From Aldehydirespirator sp965116865 (GTDB lineage: Bacteria > Actinomycetota > Acidimicrobiia > Acidimicrobiales > Aldehydirespiratoraceae), in the NCBI GenBank assembly GCA_965116865.1, contig OZ220727.1, positions 1,178,001 to 1,242,000 on the forward strand: a stretch of DNA of 64,000 nucleotides, in the 5' to 3' direction. A program made the position numbers and the translations under genes. The notes under the pieces were generated by a model. The model was not told the origin of the DNA, made no database searches, and was given only the letters and a program-made list of their open reading frames with translations. Within the stretch, counting starts at the first letter, position 1, and each line of letters starts with the position of its first letter. Below, piece after piece: positions 8,358 through 17,263 of the stretch.

Positions 8358-10597
8358 GCATCGGCGCCTCCCCGGTCCGCATCGATGCGTCGGCCAAGCT
8401 GACCGGCGCGGCCGAGTACCCGAGCGACAGGATCCCGCCCGACGCGCTGTGGGCCATGGCGGTGTTCACCGACCAGCCCCACGCCCGCCTGACCGGACTC
8501 GACTTCTCCGCCGCGGAGGCCGTCGACGGAGTGGTGGCGGTGTTCGGCTCGGTCAACGTGCCCGTGAACGAGTTCGGTCTCACGATGGCAGACCATCCCG
8601 TGTTCGTCGGCCTGGAGCACACCGGCCGCAGTCCGCTGCCCTGCGACGTGTCCCGCTGGGAGGCGGACCGTCTGGCGCTGGTGGTGGCCGAGACCCCCGA
8701 GGCGGCCCGGGCGGGGGCAGCCGCCATCGAGGCTCGGTGGGCGCCGCTGCCGGTGCTGGCCGACATCGACCAGGCGCTGGCCTCCGAGACGCTGGTCCAT
8801 CCCGAGAACGGCGAGCCCTCCAACGCCTACTACTCGCTGCGCATCCGCAAGGGGAACATGGATCAGGGCTGGGCCGACGCCGACGTGGTGGTCGAGTCGA
8901 CCTACGAGTTCCCCTACCAGGAGCACGCCTACCTGCAGCCCGAGGCGGGCATGGCCTACTTCGACCGAGAGGGCCGGGTGACGGTGAAGGTGGCGGGCCA
9001 GTGGACCCACGAGGACCGGGAGCAGATCGCCCATGCCCTCGACCTTCCCGTCGAGCGGGTGCGGGTGGTCTATCCGGCCATAGGCGGCGCGTTCGGCGGC
9101 CGTGAGGACATATCGGTCCAGATCGTGCTGGCCCTGGCCGCGATGAGGCTCCGCGAGCGGGGCATCGACCGTCCAGTGGCCACCGTGTGGTCGCGCGAGG
9201 AGTCGATCGTCGGGCACGGCAAGCGGCACCGGGGCCGGATCACCGCCCGCTGGGGCGCCCGCCGCGACGGCCGCATCACTGCGGTGAGCAGCACGGCCTG
9301 GCTCGATGCGGGGGCCTACAACTTCACCTCCAACAAGGTGCTGGGCAACTGCCACCTGCACCAGGCCGGCCCCTACGAGGTTCCCAACGCCGAGATCGAC
9401 AGCTTCGCGGTGTACACCAACGCCACTCCGGCGGGAGCGTTCCGGGGCTTCGGCGCCCCTCAGGCTGCCTTCGCGGCCGAGAGCCAGATCAACAAGCTGG
9501 CCGCCGCGCTGGGCATGGACCCGGTGGAGATCCGCCGCATCAACGCGCTGCGCGAGGGCAGCATCGGCGTCACCCAGACAGCCATGCCCGAAGGCGTGAC
9601 GATGGGTGAGGTGATCGACCGCTGCGCCGAGGCCGCGGCGGAGCCCGCCTCCAACGGCGACGGCGCGGCCTTCAGCCCGTTCCTGTCGCTGCCGCCGGAG
9701 CCGTCGGCGCTGCGCCGGGGCCGGGGTTTCGCCTGCTCATTCAAGAACGTCGGGTTCTCCTTCGGCTTCCCGGAGCGCTGCGAGGCCGAGATAGTGCTCC
9801 ACGGAGGCCAGGACTCCGACGTGCCCGAGCGGGCCGAGCTGTACCACGCCGGCGCCGAGGTGGGCCAGGGCGCCCACACCGCGCTGGTGCAGATGGCCGC
9901 CGAAGCCACCGGGCTGCCCGCGGACCGCATCGAGCACCGCTTCTCCGACACGGCCACCTCAGGCGACGCGGGCTCGGCGTCGGCGTCGAGGCTCACATGG
10001 ATGTCGGGCAACGCCATCCTGGGCGCTGCCGAGGAGGCCGAGAAGGCCTGGCGCGACGGCCGGCGCCCGGCCGCGGGCCGTTTCCGCTTCGTGCCTCCGC
10101 CCACCGAGACGCTCGACCCCGTCGACGGACGCGGTATGCCCAACTTCAGCTACGGCTACGTGGCCCAGTACGTCGAGCTCACGGTGGACACCGGCACCGG
10201 CCACATACGTGTCGACCGGGTAGTCAGCGCCCACGACGTGGGGCGGGCCATCAACCCGGACCTGGTGGTGGGCCAGATCGAGGGCGCGGTCGTCCAGGCC
10301 CACGGCTACGCGCTGAGCGAGAACCTCCGATCGGACGGCGGCCGCCTGCAGAACATGCGGCTCAGCACCTACCTGATGCCCGGCGTCGGCGACATACCCA
10401 CCACCGTCGACAGCGTGGTGCTGGAGCTGGCCGACCCGCTCGGCCCGTGGGGCGCCCGCGGCATGGCCGAGATGGGCATGATCCCCTACGCCCCCGCGGT
10501 GACAGCCGCCCTCCACGACGCCACCGGCGTCTGGTTCGACAGCTTCCCCCTCACCCCCGACCGGGTCCTGACCGACCTCCGGCGGGCGCTCGGCTAG
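8354..10597 (+). CDS. Molybdenum hydroxylase large (molybdopterin) subunit, xanthine dehydrogenase type
   Basis: 747 aa from GTG 8354, which overlaps the upstream TGA. Visible motifs: GGAFGGRED in the first Mo-cofactor region; PAGAFRGFGAPQ, which is the xanthine/nicotinate dehydrogenase-like version and not the CO dehydrogenase AYRCSFR loop; GAHTALVQ; and the C-terminal GARGMAEMG with the conserved catalytic Glu. It should hydroxylate an aromatic heterocycle, but the substrate cannot be read from sequence. An upstream extension of the frame overlaps the previous gene and was discarded. The stop codon lies in the terminal repeat of a MITE-like element, so the last residues may have been altered by that insertion. 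Confidence 0.9.
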   Translation: MSIGASPVRIDASAKLTGAAEYPSDRIPPDALWAMAVFTDQPHARLTGLDFSAAEAVDGVVAVFGSVNVPVNEFGLTMADHPVFVGLEHTGRSPLPCDVSRWEADRLALVVAETPEAARAGAAAIEARWAPLPVLADIDQALASETLVHPENGEPSNAYYSLRIRKGNMDQGWADADVVVESTYEFPYQEHAYLQPEAGMAYFDREGRVTVKVAGQWTHEDREQIAHALDLPVERVRVVYPAIGGAFGGREDISVQIVLALAAMRLRERGIDRPVATVWSREESIVGHGKRHRGRITARWGARRDGRITAVSSTAWLDAGAYNFTSNKVLGNCHLHQAGPYEVPNAEIDSFAVYTNATPAGAFRGFGAPQAAFAAESQINKLAAALGMDPVEIRRINALREGSIGVTQTAMPEGVTMGEVIDRCAEAAAEPASNGDGAAFSPFLSLPPEPSALRRGRGFACSFKNVGFSFGFPERCEAEIVLHGGQDSDVPERAELYHAGAEVGQGAHTALVQMAAEATGLPADRIEHRFSDTATSGDAGSASASRLTWMSGNAILGAAEEAEKAWRDGRRPAAGRFRFVPPPTETLDPVDGRGMPNFSYGYVAQYVELTVDTGTGHIRVDRVVSAHDVGRAINPDLVVGQIEGAVVQAHGYALSENLRSDGGRLQNMRLSTYLMPGVGDIPTTVDSVVLELADPLGPWGARGMAEMGMIPYAPAVTAALHDATGVWFDSFPLTPDRVLTDLRRALG

Positions 10598-10933
10598 TGT
10601 CCCGAGTGGCTAGTTCCTCGCGGTTGTGTCTTTGCGGTGGTCGGCGTTTCTGGCGGCACGCCGGTCGGTGAACAGCGGCCGACTGGCGAGCACTCTCATG
10701 TCACCGTCTCGCGCCCCCTGACCGTTCTTGATGCAGTTGACCGTCCATGAGACGCACAACTGCATCAAGAACGGCCGGGCACCCCACAGGCGCCGCAGAC
10801 CCCGCGGCTGGACCGACAATTGGATCGACAACCGCAACGAGCATCCGCACCCCTCCGTGTGGCGCATGACCGCCGACGAGAACCCGAGACCATCGCAGCA
10901 TATCTGCAACGCATTCCCCACTCGGGACACTAG
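10594..10933. mobile_element. MITE-like element with 15-bp terminal inverted repeats
   Basis: ctagtgtcccgagtg at 10594-10608 is matched perfectly in inverted form at 10919-10933. The 340-bp interior holds no credible gene but carries an inner 18-bp perfect inverted repeat (10722-10739 / 10757-10774). The ends begin with TAGTGTCC, and the TA at each edge fits a TA target duplication as in IS630/Tc1-type elements (inference). It separates the Mo-hydroxylase from the convergent DUF222 gene. Confidence 0.7.
10722..10774. repeat. 18-bp perfect inverted repeat
   Basis: Arms ccgttcttgatgcagttg (10722-10739) and its reverse complement (10757-10774) flank a 17-nt loop, close to the centre of the MITE-like element. 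As RNA it would form a strong hairpin and may end transcription of the upstream Mo-hydroxylase operon. Confidence 0.8.
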
Positions 10934-10951
10934 CGCGCTGTTGGCTGAGGT

Positions 10952-12985
10952 TCAGGCGACTGCGAAGAGCCGGTTCCCGGCGGCGGGTCGGTGGTGTCCG
11001 CTTGTCGGCGGCGGCGCCGGCGGCGGGTCGGGTGCGTGTGCTGGTCCGTGGCGGGTCTGTTCGGGTGGGTGCAGGGTGTGGTTGCCGTCGGGGTTTTTGC
11101 GGATGCGCCAGTTGTGGTGGTGGATCTTCTGGTGGCAGTCCCAGCAGACGGGGGTCATGTTGTCGAGTTTGGTGGATCCGCCCTGAGCGACGGGTTTGAT
11201 GTGGTGGATCTGGCACAGCGCGGGGTGCGCCGCGCAGTGGAAGCATCCGCCGTGGCGGGCCAGCAAGATCTGGCGCTGGGACTCGGTGGCGGTGCGGACC
11301 GAGTGCGTCCGCCAGATCGGCTTGCCGTCGCGGTCGTACACCAGGCCGGTCAGTCTGGCGTTGCACGAGAGCTCCTCCAGCACAGCCCGCGGCAGCCGGG
11401 TGCCGTCGGGCAACTCCGCGACGAGCCTGCCAGTGGCACCGTCGACATGGGCGACCACACAGATGTCCGCTATCGGCCGGCCACCACCCCCGACACTGCG
11501 GCCGGAGCCGTCTGCTCGGCTGTTGCCGGGACCGTCTGCTCGGCCGCTGGTGTCGTTGTTGCGGGAGCCGCCTGCTCGGCCGCTGTCGTTGTTGCGGGAG
11601 CCGCTGTCGTTGTTGCGGGAGCCGCCTGCTCGGCCGCTGTCGTTGTTGCGGGAGCCGCTGTCGTTGTTGCGGGAGCCGCCTGCTCGGCCGCTGGTGTCGT
11701 TGTTGCGGGAGCCGCCTGCTCGGCCGCTGTCGTTGTTGCGGGAGCCGCTGTCGTTGTTGCGGGAGCCGCCTGCTCGGCCGCTGGTGTCGTTGTTGCGGGA
11801 GCCGCTGTCGTTGTTGCGGGAGCCGCCTGCTCGGCCGCTGTCGTTGTTGCGGGAGCCGCTGTCGTTGTTGCGGGAGCCGCCTGCTCGGCCGCTGGTGTCG
11901 TTGTTGCGGGAGCCGCCTGCTCGGCCGCTGTCGTTGTTGCGGGAGCCGCTGTCGTTGTTGCGGGAGCCGCCTGCTCGGCCGCTGGTGTCGTTGTTGCGGG
12001 AGCCGCCTGCTCGGCCGCTGTCGTTGTTGCGGGAGCCGCTGTCGTTGTTGCGGGAGCCGCCTGCTCGGCCGCTGGTGTCGTTGTTGCGGGAGCCGCTGTC
12101 GTTGTTGCGGGAGCCGCCTGCTCGGCCGCTGGTGTCGTTGTTGCGGGAGCCGCCTGCTCGGCCGCTGGTGTCGTTGTTGCGGGAGCCGCTGTCGTTGTTG
12201 CGGGAGCCGTTGTTGTGGGGTTTGTCTGTTGGGGTGTTGGTGGTGGTGAGGGCGTCGAGGGCGTCGGCCATGCATTGACCGAAATTGCGGCGGCCGGTTC
12301 CGTCGGCGGGGGCTTTCTTGTCGGCGCTGTGCATGCGAGCGGCTTGCGAGCGCAGCCGGTTGGCGACGCGTCTGCCGGTCACCGGGTCGAGCTCGCCGCG
12401 GAGATGGACCATCCCGTCGTCGCCGTCCCAGACACGAACACAGCGCCGCGCCCGCGAACGGCGATGCTGGGACTCCCCGTCGTCGCCGTCGCGGTCGACC
12501 ACCCACCGGCGAGCCTCTCGGGCGAACTGCTCGGGACGCATCGACACAGCCTTCGCCAACAGCTCCCCGTCGCCGTCGACAGCGCTGGCGCCGGCCGTCT
12601 CGGAAGCTTCGGCCAGCCGCCGCGCGTTCGCCGCGGACACCCGCCCCGACTCGACCGCATCACGCGCCGCGGGCGCCTCCCGCAACGCCTCGGCCGTCTT
12701 TAGGTGGCTGCGGGCCTCGCGCCGCGACAACCCGGCCGAACCCGCCAGCACCTCAGCGCCGCCGTCGCCGTGACGCTCACGGCCCGCCACCGCCGCCGCA
12801 GCCGACACCTGCGCAGCCGACAGCGCCGCCATCGCCGACCTCGACACCGCCAGCATCTCACGCAACTCCGAACACGACGCCGCGCCCGCGCCCACCAGCT
12901 CCAGCATCTCGGAGGCAGCGGCCTCGGCCCGACGAGCAGCTTCGATCAACATGCACACAGCATCCCACAGGGCTATGACATCCAC
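10952..12985 (-). CDS. DUF222/HNH endonuclease-domain protein with long GSRNND repeat
   Basis: 677 aa. The N-terminal part (1 to about 240) matches the DUF222 family, which in actinomycetes precedes a C-terminal HNH nuclease. The HNH part is seen at CFHCAAHPALCQIHHIKP...LDNMTPVCWDCHQKIHH, with zinc-binding cysteines and the catalytic His pair. Between them lies an unusual roughly 240-residue hydrophilic tract of about 23 GSRNND units joined by S or (T)SGRAG. These proteins often travel with mobile introns or inteins but their cellular role is unknown. The start is GTG 12985 with a G-rich leader. Its 5' end is duplicated just upstream. Confidence 0.85.
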   Translation of the reverse strand: MDVIALWDAVCMLIEAARRAEAAASEMLELVGAGAASCSELREMLAVSRSAMAALSAAQVSAAAAVAGRERHGDGGAEVLAGSAGLSRREARSHLKTAEALREAPAARDAVESGRVSAANARRLAEASETAGASAVDGDGELLAKAVSMRPEQFAREARRWVVDRDGDDGESQHRRSRARRCVRVWDGDDGMVHLRGELDPVTGRRVANRLRSQAARMHSADKKAPADGTGRRNFGQCMADALDALTTTNTPTDKPHNNGSRNNDSGSRNNDTSGRAGGSRNNDTSGRAGGSRNNDSGSRNNDTSGRAGGSRNNDSGSRNNDSGRAGGSRNNDTSGRAGGSRNNDSGSRNNDSGRAGGSRNNDTSGRAGGSRNNDSGSRNNDSGRAGGSRNNDSGSRNNDTSGRAGGSRNNDSGSRNNDSGRAGGSRNNDTSGRAGGSRNNDSGSRNNDSGRAGGSRNNDSGSRNNDSGRAGGSRNNDTSGRADGPGNSRADGSGRSVGGGGRPIADICVVAHVDGATGRLVAELPDGTRLPRAVLEELSCNARLTGLVYDRDGKPIWRTHSVRTATESQRQILLARHGGCFHCAAHPALCQIHHIKPVAQGGSTKLDNMTPVCWDCHQKIHHHNWRIRKNPDGNHTLHPPEQTRHGPAHAPDPPPAPPPTSGHHRPAAGNRLFAVA
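11540..12215 (-). repeat. Compound in-frame tandem repeat (21-bp and 33/36-bp units)
   Basis: About 23 units encode GSRNND, spaced either by S (21-bp period) or by (T)SGRAG (33/36 bp). All periods are multiples of three. The near-identity of units points to recent expansion. Confidence 0.9.
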
Positions 12986-13378
12986 CCCCCACAGCCCCCA
13001 TCCTCACGCATTTCTCGATACTCCTCCACGCGAAAACTCCCACCAACCACACGATCCCGCGGATCCAGCGCCGCCGTCGCCGTGACGCTCACGGCCCGCC
13101 ACCGCCGCCGCAGCCGACACCTGCGCAGCCGACAGCGCCGCCATCGCCGACCTCGACACCACCAACATCTCACGCAACTCCGAACACGACGCCGCGCCCG
13201 CGCCCACCAGCTCCAGCATCTCGGAGGCAGCGGCCTCGGCCCGACGAGCGGCTTCGATCAACATGCACACAGCATCCCACAGGGGTATGACATCCACCCC
13301 CCACAGCCCCCATCCTCACGCATTTCTCGATACTCCTCCACGCGGAACTCCCACCAACCACGCGATCCCGCGGATCTA
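12755..13378. repeat. Tandem duplication, two copies of about 312 bp
   Basis: The segment starting agcgccgccgtcgccgtgac recurs with spacings of 312 and 311 bp (12755, 13067, then a short third start at 13378). Each copy carries the first roughly 74 codons and upstream region of the DUF222 gene. Confidence 0.9.
13067..13297 (-). pseudogene. Truncated duplicate of the DUF222 gene 5' end
   Basis: From GTG 13297 the frame repeats the first roughly 74 residues of the intact gene (MDVIPLWDAVCML instead of MDVIALWDAVCML, plus one more change) and then runs into unrelated sequence. It retains the same leader as the full gene, so it may be transcribed and make a short peptide or an antisense-prone RNA, but no function is implied. 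Confidence 0.85.
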
Positions 13379-13458
13379 GCGCCGCCGTCGGTTGTCGTGG
13401 TCATCTTCGACGACCTCGTCGAGGCCATCCATGCGGTTCCGCGGATCTAGCGCCGCCG
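13368..13458. repeat. Short direct repeat, period 71 bp
   Basis: The 20-bp sequence ccgcggatctagcgccgccg at 13368-13387 recurs at 13439-13458 around 51 unrelated bases. The period equals that of many A-X-A units here although A is shorter. Confidence 0.7.
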
Positions 13459-13516
13459 CCGTTGCCGTGTCCGTCGGTTCGGGGCCCCGGGCTGTTGCCG
13501 CGCGCCGACCGGTTGG

Positions 13517-13918
13517 ATGGACGTGACCCGCTTCGGGCGCTGCGCGGCTGCGCCGAACTGCTCTGCTGTCATCGACCCGGCGCCGCGCGGATGGATCGTC
13601 GCGCTGGTGTCGGCCGAGGAGACCGCCGCCCAGACAGCGTTCTGCGACGCCTTCGAAGCCGAGGACCTCGTCGGCGCCGTCGAGGGCCGCCCCGGCGCCG
13701 GCGAACTTCCCGGCAGCGACGAGATCCCCGTCTTGTCGGCGGTCTCCGACAACGGCGCGCCCGCGACCGTCGACGCCGCCGAGGCGTTCATGGCGCTGTG
13801 CTCGACCGTGCAGCACCCCGACCGGCCCGACACTCCCACCGACCAGGTGCCGCAGCGGCGCGTGCAGAGAACGTTGGACGCCCCAACGCCGGGAATGGCC
13901 GGTGCTTCGCACTCATAG
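13517..13918 (+). pseudogene. Remnant of an IS3/IS481-type transposase (rve domain)
   Basis: The translated stretch VLSAVSDNGAPATVDAAEAF...HPDRPDTPTDQ follows the DNG...AFMA...FGRP.TPTDQ pattern of the retroviral-integrase-like DDE domain in IS3/IS481 transposases. The N-terminal half is missing, expected residues are changed (DNGP to DNGA) and the usual WIE after TPTDQ is lost. A decayed fragment. Confidence 0.65.
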
Positions 13919-14539
13919 TGTTGGTGGTGTCTTCGATGGGTGCGGGTCTGACTCGGTGCTTCGCTGGCTTCGTGTCTTGCAAACGATCTGTCGGCTGGTG
14001 CCCGTCGGGGACGCGCGCCAGCCGGTCGGAGGGAATGTGACCTGATAGGAGCCTCGGTTCGAGCGCCTTGAGTGTATTGTCGGTTGTTCCGGCCGGTGGT
14101 GCCCAGCCAGCTGGAAGTGGTCCAAAGGAAGGGCAGACCGATTGTGCCAGATGTACAACGAATCGTCATGGGTGGGGTGGACACCCACCGTGACGAGCGC
14201 ACGGTAGGTGTCCATCGATTTGGCGGGGCGGCTGCTGGGCACGGCCTCGTTCGCGGTGACACGGGAAGGCTATGGGCAGCTACTGGGGTGGTTGCGCAGT
14301 CTCGGCGGGGTGGAGTGTGTCGGAGCAGAGGGCACCAGCAGCTACGGCGCGGGCCTGGCGCGTCGTCTCGCAGCGGAGGGCGTGAGCGTGGTCGAGGTGC
14401 TGCGCCCCAAGCGCGGGGCGCGCCGCGGGGACAAGTCGGATCCCGCGGATACCGAGGCGGCCGCGCGGGCTGTGCTGTCAGGAGAGGCCACAGCCCGCCC
14501 GAAGTCCGCTGACGGCCCGGTGGAGGCGATCCGGGTGCT

Positions 14540-14647
14540 GCGCGCCGCGCGGCGCTCCGCGGTCAAGGCCCGCACCCGAATCGCTGCTGCCTGCCTCGCT
14601 CACGGCTCACGCGCGCCGCGCGGCGCTCCGCGGTCAAGGCCCGCACC
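14540..14647 (+). repeat. A-X-A unit in the IS110 transposase (37 + 34 + 37 bp)
   Basis: A 37-bp perfect repeat at 14540-14576 and 14611-14647 with 34 unrelated bases between (period 71). It inserts 71 bp, not a multiple of three, and destroys the reading frame. A itself encodes conserved transposase sequence, so the single-copy state is ancestral. Confidence 0.95.
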
Positions 14648-15014
14648 GCCGCCGTCAACCAGATCAAAGCGCTGTTGGTGACCGCCCCCGAGCAGATCGC
14701 CGCCCCGCTGCGGGGCCTTCGCACCGCCGCTTTGGTCGGTGCCTGTGCTCGACTGCGGCCCGATACCGCCGGCGGCGAGGCTGCCGGCGCGGCGAAGAGG
14801 ACCATGCGCGGCCTGGCGCGACGGCACCGGGCGCTCAGCGGCGAGATAGACGAGCTCGACGCTGAGATCGCCCGCCTGTGCATGCAGGCGAATCCCGCTT
14901 TGATGGCCGCGCCCGGCGTCGGCGCGCAGACTGCCGCCGCGCTGCTCGTCGCCGCTGGCGACAACCCGCGGCGCCTGCACAGCGAGGCGTCCCTCGCGGC
15001 GCTCTGCGGAGCCG

Positions 15015-15103
15015 GCCCCATCGAGGCGTCCTCGGGGCGCACAATGGCTGTCCTCGTGGGCCGCGACAGCCAGTCGCCCCATCGAGGCGTCCTCGGGGCG
15101 CAC
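15015..15103 (+). repeat. A-X-A unit in the IS110 transposase (28 + 33 + 28 bp)
   Basis: A 28-bp perfect repeat at 15015-15042 and 15076-15103 with 33 unrelated bases between (period 61). A encodes the conserved PIEASSGR region of IS110 transposases, so the added 61 bp is clearly an insertion with duplication of the target. Confidence 0.95.
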
Positions 15104-15251
15104 CGTGCGCCACCGCCTCAACCGCGGCGGCGACCGAGCAGCCAAACTCAGGACATTAGAGACCGAGCGCTTTGCGCAGTACCTCGTCGATGGCGCGGCG
15201 GCGTCGCAGCCGCCGGACCTGGCCCCTGATCCGCACCGATAGACCGTCTCG

Positions 15252-15500
15252 ATGTCCAAGGGCGCCTGCTGCGAGGCCGACGGACCACCGCCAGAGAACG
15301 AGATACCGGTAGCCGACTACTTCCTGCAGTGCGCTGTCGAGGACGGCGAGAGCGAACAGCACATCGCCGAGCGCGTCGCGGCCGCCCTCTCGAACGGCAC
15401 ATCATGGAAGCGAGTCGCCGAGATCCTCGGGGTGTCAGTCGGCGAGGCCGAACGGCGCTTCGCTCACCTCCGGGCCAGCACATCGCCCGAACAGTCGTAG
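15252..15500 (+). CDS. Small protein with a helix-turn-helix-like C-terminus
   Basis: 82 aa. The C-terminal half (TSWKRVAEILGVSVGEAERRF) resembles a short helix-turn-helix (trp repressor/sigma region 4 type), suggesting DNA binding. The N-terminus is acidic and contains two Cys. The start at ATG 15252 is the only good option; no -10 box at leaderless spacing is seen. It follows the dead IS110 transposase by 9 bp and precedes a repeat array. No family is recognised beyond the HTH look. Confidence 0.5.
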   Translation: MSKGACCEADGPPPENEIPVADYFLQCAVEDGESEQHIAERVAAALSNGTSWKRVAEILGVSVGEAERRFAHLRASTSPEQS

Positions 15501-15574
15501 AAGCTCCAACAGCGGGCGAGAGTCGCCGTCGGCGGACCACCACTGCCGCAGTTCACGAACAGTACCGGCCGAGG

Positions 15575-15824
15575 CTAGTCAGGGGACCTCCGTCGACAGC
15601 GTCGTGGTGTTCCCATACGGTGCCGAGTTCGAGGCACCGGCCGAAGCTGGTCAGAGGACCTCCGTCGACAGCGTCGTGGTGTTCCCATACGGTGCCGAGT
15701 TCGAGGCACCGGCCGAAGCTGGTCAGAGGACCTCCGTCGACAGCGTCGTGGTGTTCCCATACGGTGCCGAGTTCGAGGCACCGGCCGAAGCTGGTCAGGG
15801 GACCTCCGTCGACAGCGTCGTGCT
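15575..15824. repeat. Direct repeat array, period 72 bp (four copies of A)
   Basis: Copies of acctccgtcgacagcgtcgt start at 15586, 15658, 15730 and 15802. A is about 43 bp with the first copy slightly degenerate, and three identical 29-bp segments separate the copies. The last copy runs into a 56-bp stretch matching the Mo-hydroxylase large-subunit gene. The array is at the 3' end of the minus-strand hypothetical gene, whose stop (15795-15797) lies in the last A. Confidence 0.9.
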
Positions 15825-17189
15825 GGAGCTGGCCGACCCGCTCGGCCCGTGGGGCACCCGCCGGGCGGTCAATTGGCGGGCGGCACCCGGCTGGTAGCGT
15901 TCGCTGCGGGGACGGGCGTTGTAGTTCTCCATCCATTCCTGCACGTCGGCGTCGTTGTCGAAGTCGACGCCGTCGGCGATCATGTCGGTGACGATGTTGG
16001 TGGTGGCCGACCTCTTGGCCGGGTCCGCCGCGTTGGCCCTCATATCGCCGAACGCCCCTCGGGCCGCCTCGAGGTTCTCCTGCAACCGGTCCTGCGCGAG
16101 GCCCCGTTGCTGCGCCGCGAAGCGCAGCCATTGCGGGAACACCGACTCGACGACGTCGTGCCACCCCTCGTCGCACACCGACTTGGCCGGTATCCACACA
16201 CTCACGAACTCCACAACCCTTCGCGGGCTCCAGCACAGCACATCACCGTCCCACCATGCTTCAGAGAACCGGCAGGCCGCCGCGAGCACCGTGTCGGCGT
16301 CGGAGGCGTCCCGCTCGTCGACCACGGCGCGGAACTCCCCGCGGAGGTCGTCGATCTCCTCGTCGGTCAGCCATCGGGGCCCGTGCTCCTCACCACATGC
16401 CGGCAGCAGCCCGATCCGATGCTCCAACAGCGCCCTCAGCTTCTCGTCCATCATTTCGTCGTCACCGCCGTTGTCGCCGCCGTTGTCGCCGCCATGGCGG
16501 AGCGCCGCTGCGACGTCCTGCACCTCCAGAGCGGCCTCGACGATCACCCGAGCGTCACCCAGGCTGATCTCCTCCACTACCGCGTCGGGCCACTGCTTGA
16601 ATTCTGCGGCCACCGTCTCAACCGCCGGGCCGTAGGCGAGACTGCTCGCGCCCTTGCCTGCCGTCGCGTGGACTGCGACGCCCATCCCCCGCACCGCGCC
16701 GTCGGGGCGCTGGAAGTCGATCCACACCGCTCGCTCGTCTCCCCATGGGTCGGTGAGCAGCACCGAGCGGCGCGGCACGACATCGCCGAGCGCCGCAGCC
16801 CAGCCAGGCGGCGGCTCACCGTCACCGGCCAACTGCTCCAACAGGTCATGCGCCTGGGCCCGGCATCCGGGCGGCCCGTACACCCCCATCGCCGCGGCCA
16901 CCGCCCCGGCCGCGGCACGGTCGTCGCAGACCTCCGCCGCGGCCAGCACCCTCGGCGCAGCCATCGCGGGATCGCACGCGTAGACGAAGGGACGGAACAG
17001 CGCCTGTATCGACGACGCCCAATACTCCGCCACGTCGAGGTCGGTGAGGACTGCGGCGTCGGCGGCGTCCGTCAACAGCACCTGTTCCAGCTGCGGTTCC
17101 GGGCCCGCAGCCGCCCTGAGGCGATCGCCGGGCCTGGTCCCTTTCGGCGTGACGCGACCGCCCCCGCAGCGGCGCTTCGGTCGTGGCAT
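15795..17189 (-). CDS. Hypothetical protein, about 464 aa
   Basis: Not recognised. From ATG 17189 (MPRPKRRCGGGRV) it encodes about 464 residues rich in Ala, Glu, Asp and Trp, with no signal peptide or membrane segment. A short GGDNGGDNGGDD tract (near 16470-16490) divides two helical halves. The C-terminal half holds VWIPAKSVCDEGWHDVVES and a conserved-looking WMENYNARPRSERYQ. Codon use matches the neighbours and the frame stays open over 1.4 kb, so it is probably real. The last roughly 35 codons run into the 72-bp repeat array and may not be original. A longer frame begins at 17243, but the MPRPKR start looks more natural. Confidence 0.65.
   Translation of the reverse strand: MPRPKRRCGGGRVTPKGTRPGDRLRAAAGPEPQLEQVLLTDAADAAVLTDLDVAEYWASSIQALFRPFVYACDPAMAAPRVLAAAEVCDDRAAAGAVAAAMGVYGPPGCRAQAHDLLEQLAGDGEPPPGWAAALGDVVPRRSVLLTDPWGDERAVWIDFQRPDGAVRGMGVAVHATAGKGASSLAYGPAVETVAAEFKQWPDAVVEEISLGDARVIVEAALEVQDVAAALRHGGDNGGDNGGDDEMMDEKLRALLEHRIGLLPACGEEHGPRWLTDEEIDDLRGEFRAVVDERDASDADTVLAAACRFSEAWWDGDVLCWSPRRVVEFVSVWIPAKSVCDEGWHDVVESVFPQWLRFAAQQRGLAQDRLQENLEAARGAFGDMRANAADPAKRSATTNIVTDMIADGVDFDNDADVQEWMENYNARPRSERYQPGAARQLTARRVPHGPSGSASSSTTLSTEVP
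15806..15861 (+). pseudogene. 56-bp copy of the upstream Mo-hydroxylase large-subunit gene
   Basis: 15806-15861 matches 10404-10459 with two mismatches (VDSVVLELADPLGPWG when translated). It is a fragment only, either a duplicated piece of the gene 5.4 kb away or a relic of a paralogue. Confidence 0.8.
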
Positions 17190-17263
17190 GTGCGGCCCCC
17201 TTGTTCTCTCCGGCACGGAACCGATCTGGGCATCGTCGCGCACCGACCGGATCCGTCTCTTCT

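Larger units (their letters stand above)
14168..15242 (+). pseudogene. IS110-family transposase, disrupted
   Basis: The frames together follow the IS110 DEDD transposase: MGGVDTHRDERTVGVH, then ASFAVTREGYGQLLGWL, KRGARRGDKSDPADTEAAARA, RSAVKARTR, later APGVGAQTAAALLVAAGDNPRR and RHRLNRGGDR. A one-base frameshift near 14210 and two short A-X-A duplications (14540-14647 and 15015-15103) break the frame, and the sequence after RHRLNRGGDR departs from the family. The final frame stops at TAG 15240-15242. The flanking 95 bp upstream probably belongs to the element. The intact gene would be about 350-400 aa. Confidence 0.85.

Noticed and set aside
10701..12506. 601-aa Arg/Gln-rich frame on the minus strand and Val/Ala- or Leu/Pro-rich frames on the plus strand
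   Set aside because: They are other-frame readings of the GSRNND-encoding repeat. The DUF222-HNH frame holds the recognisable domains.
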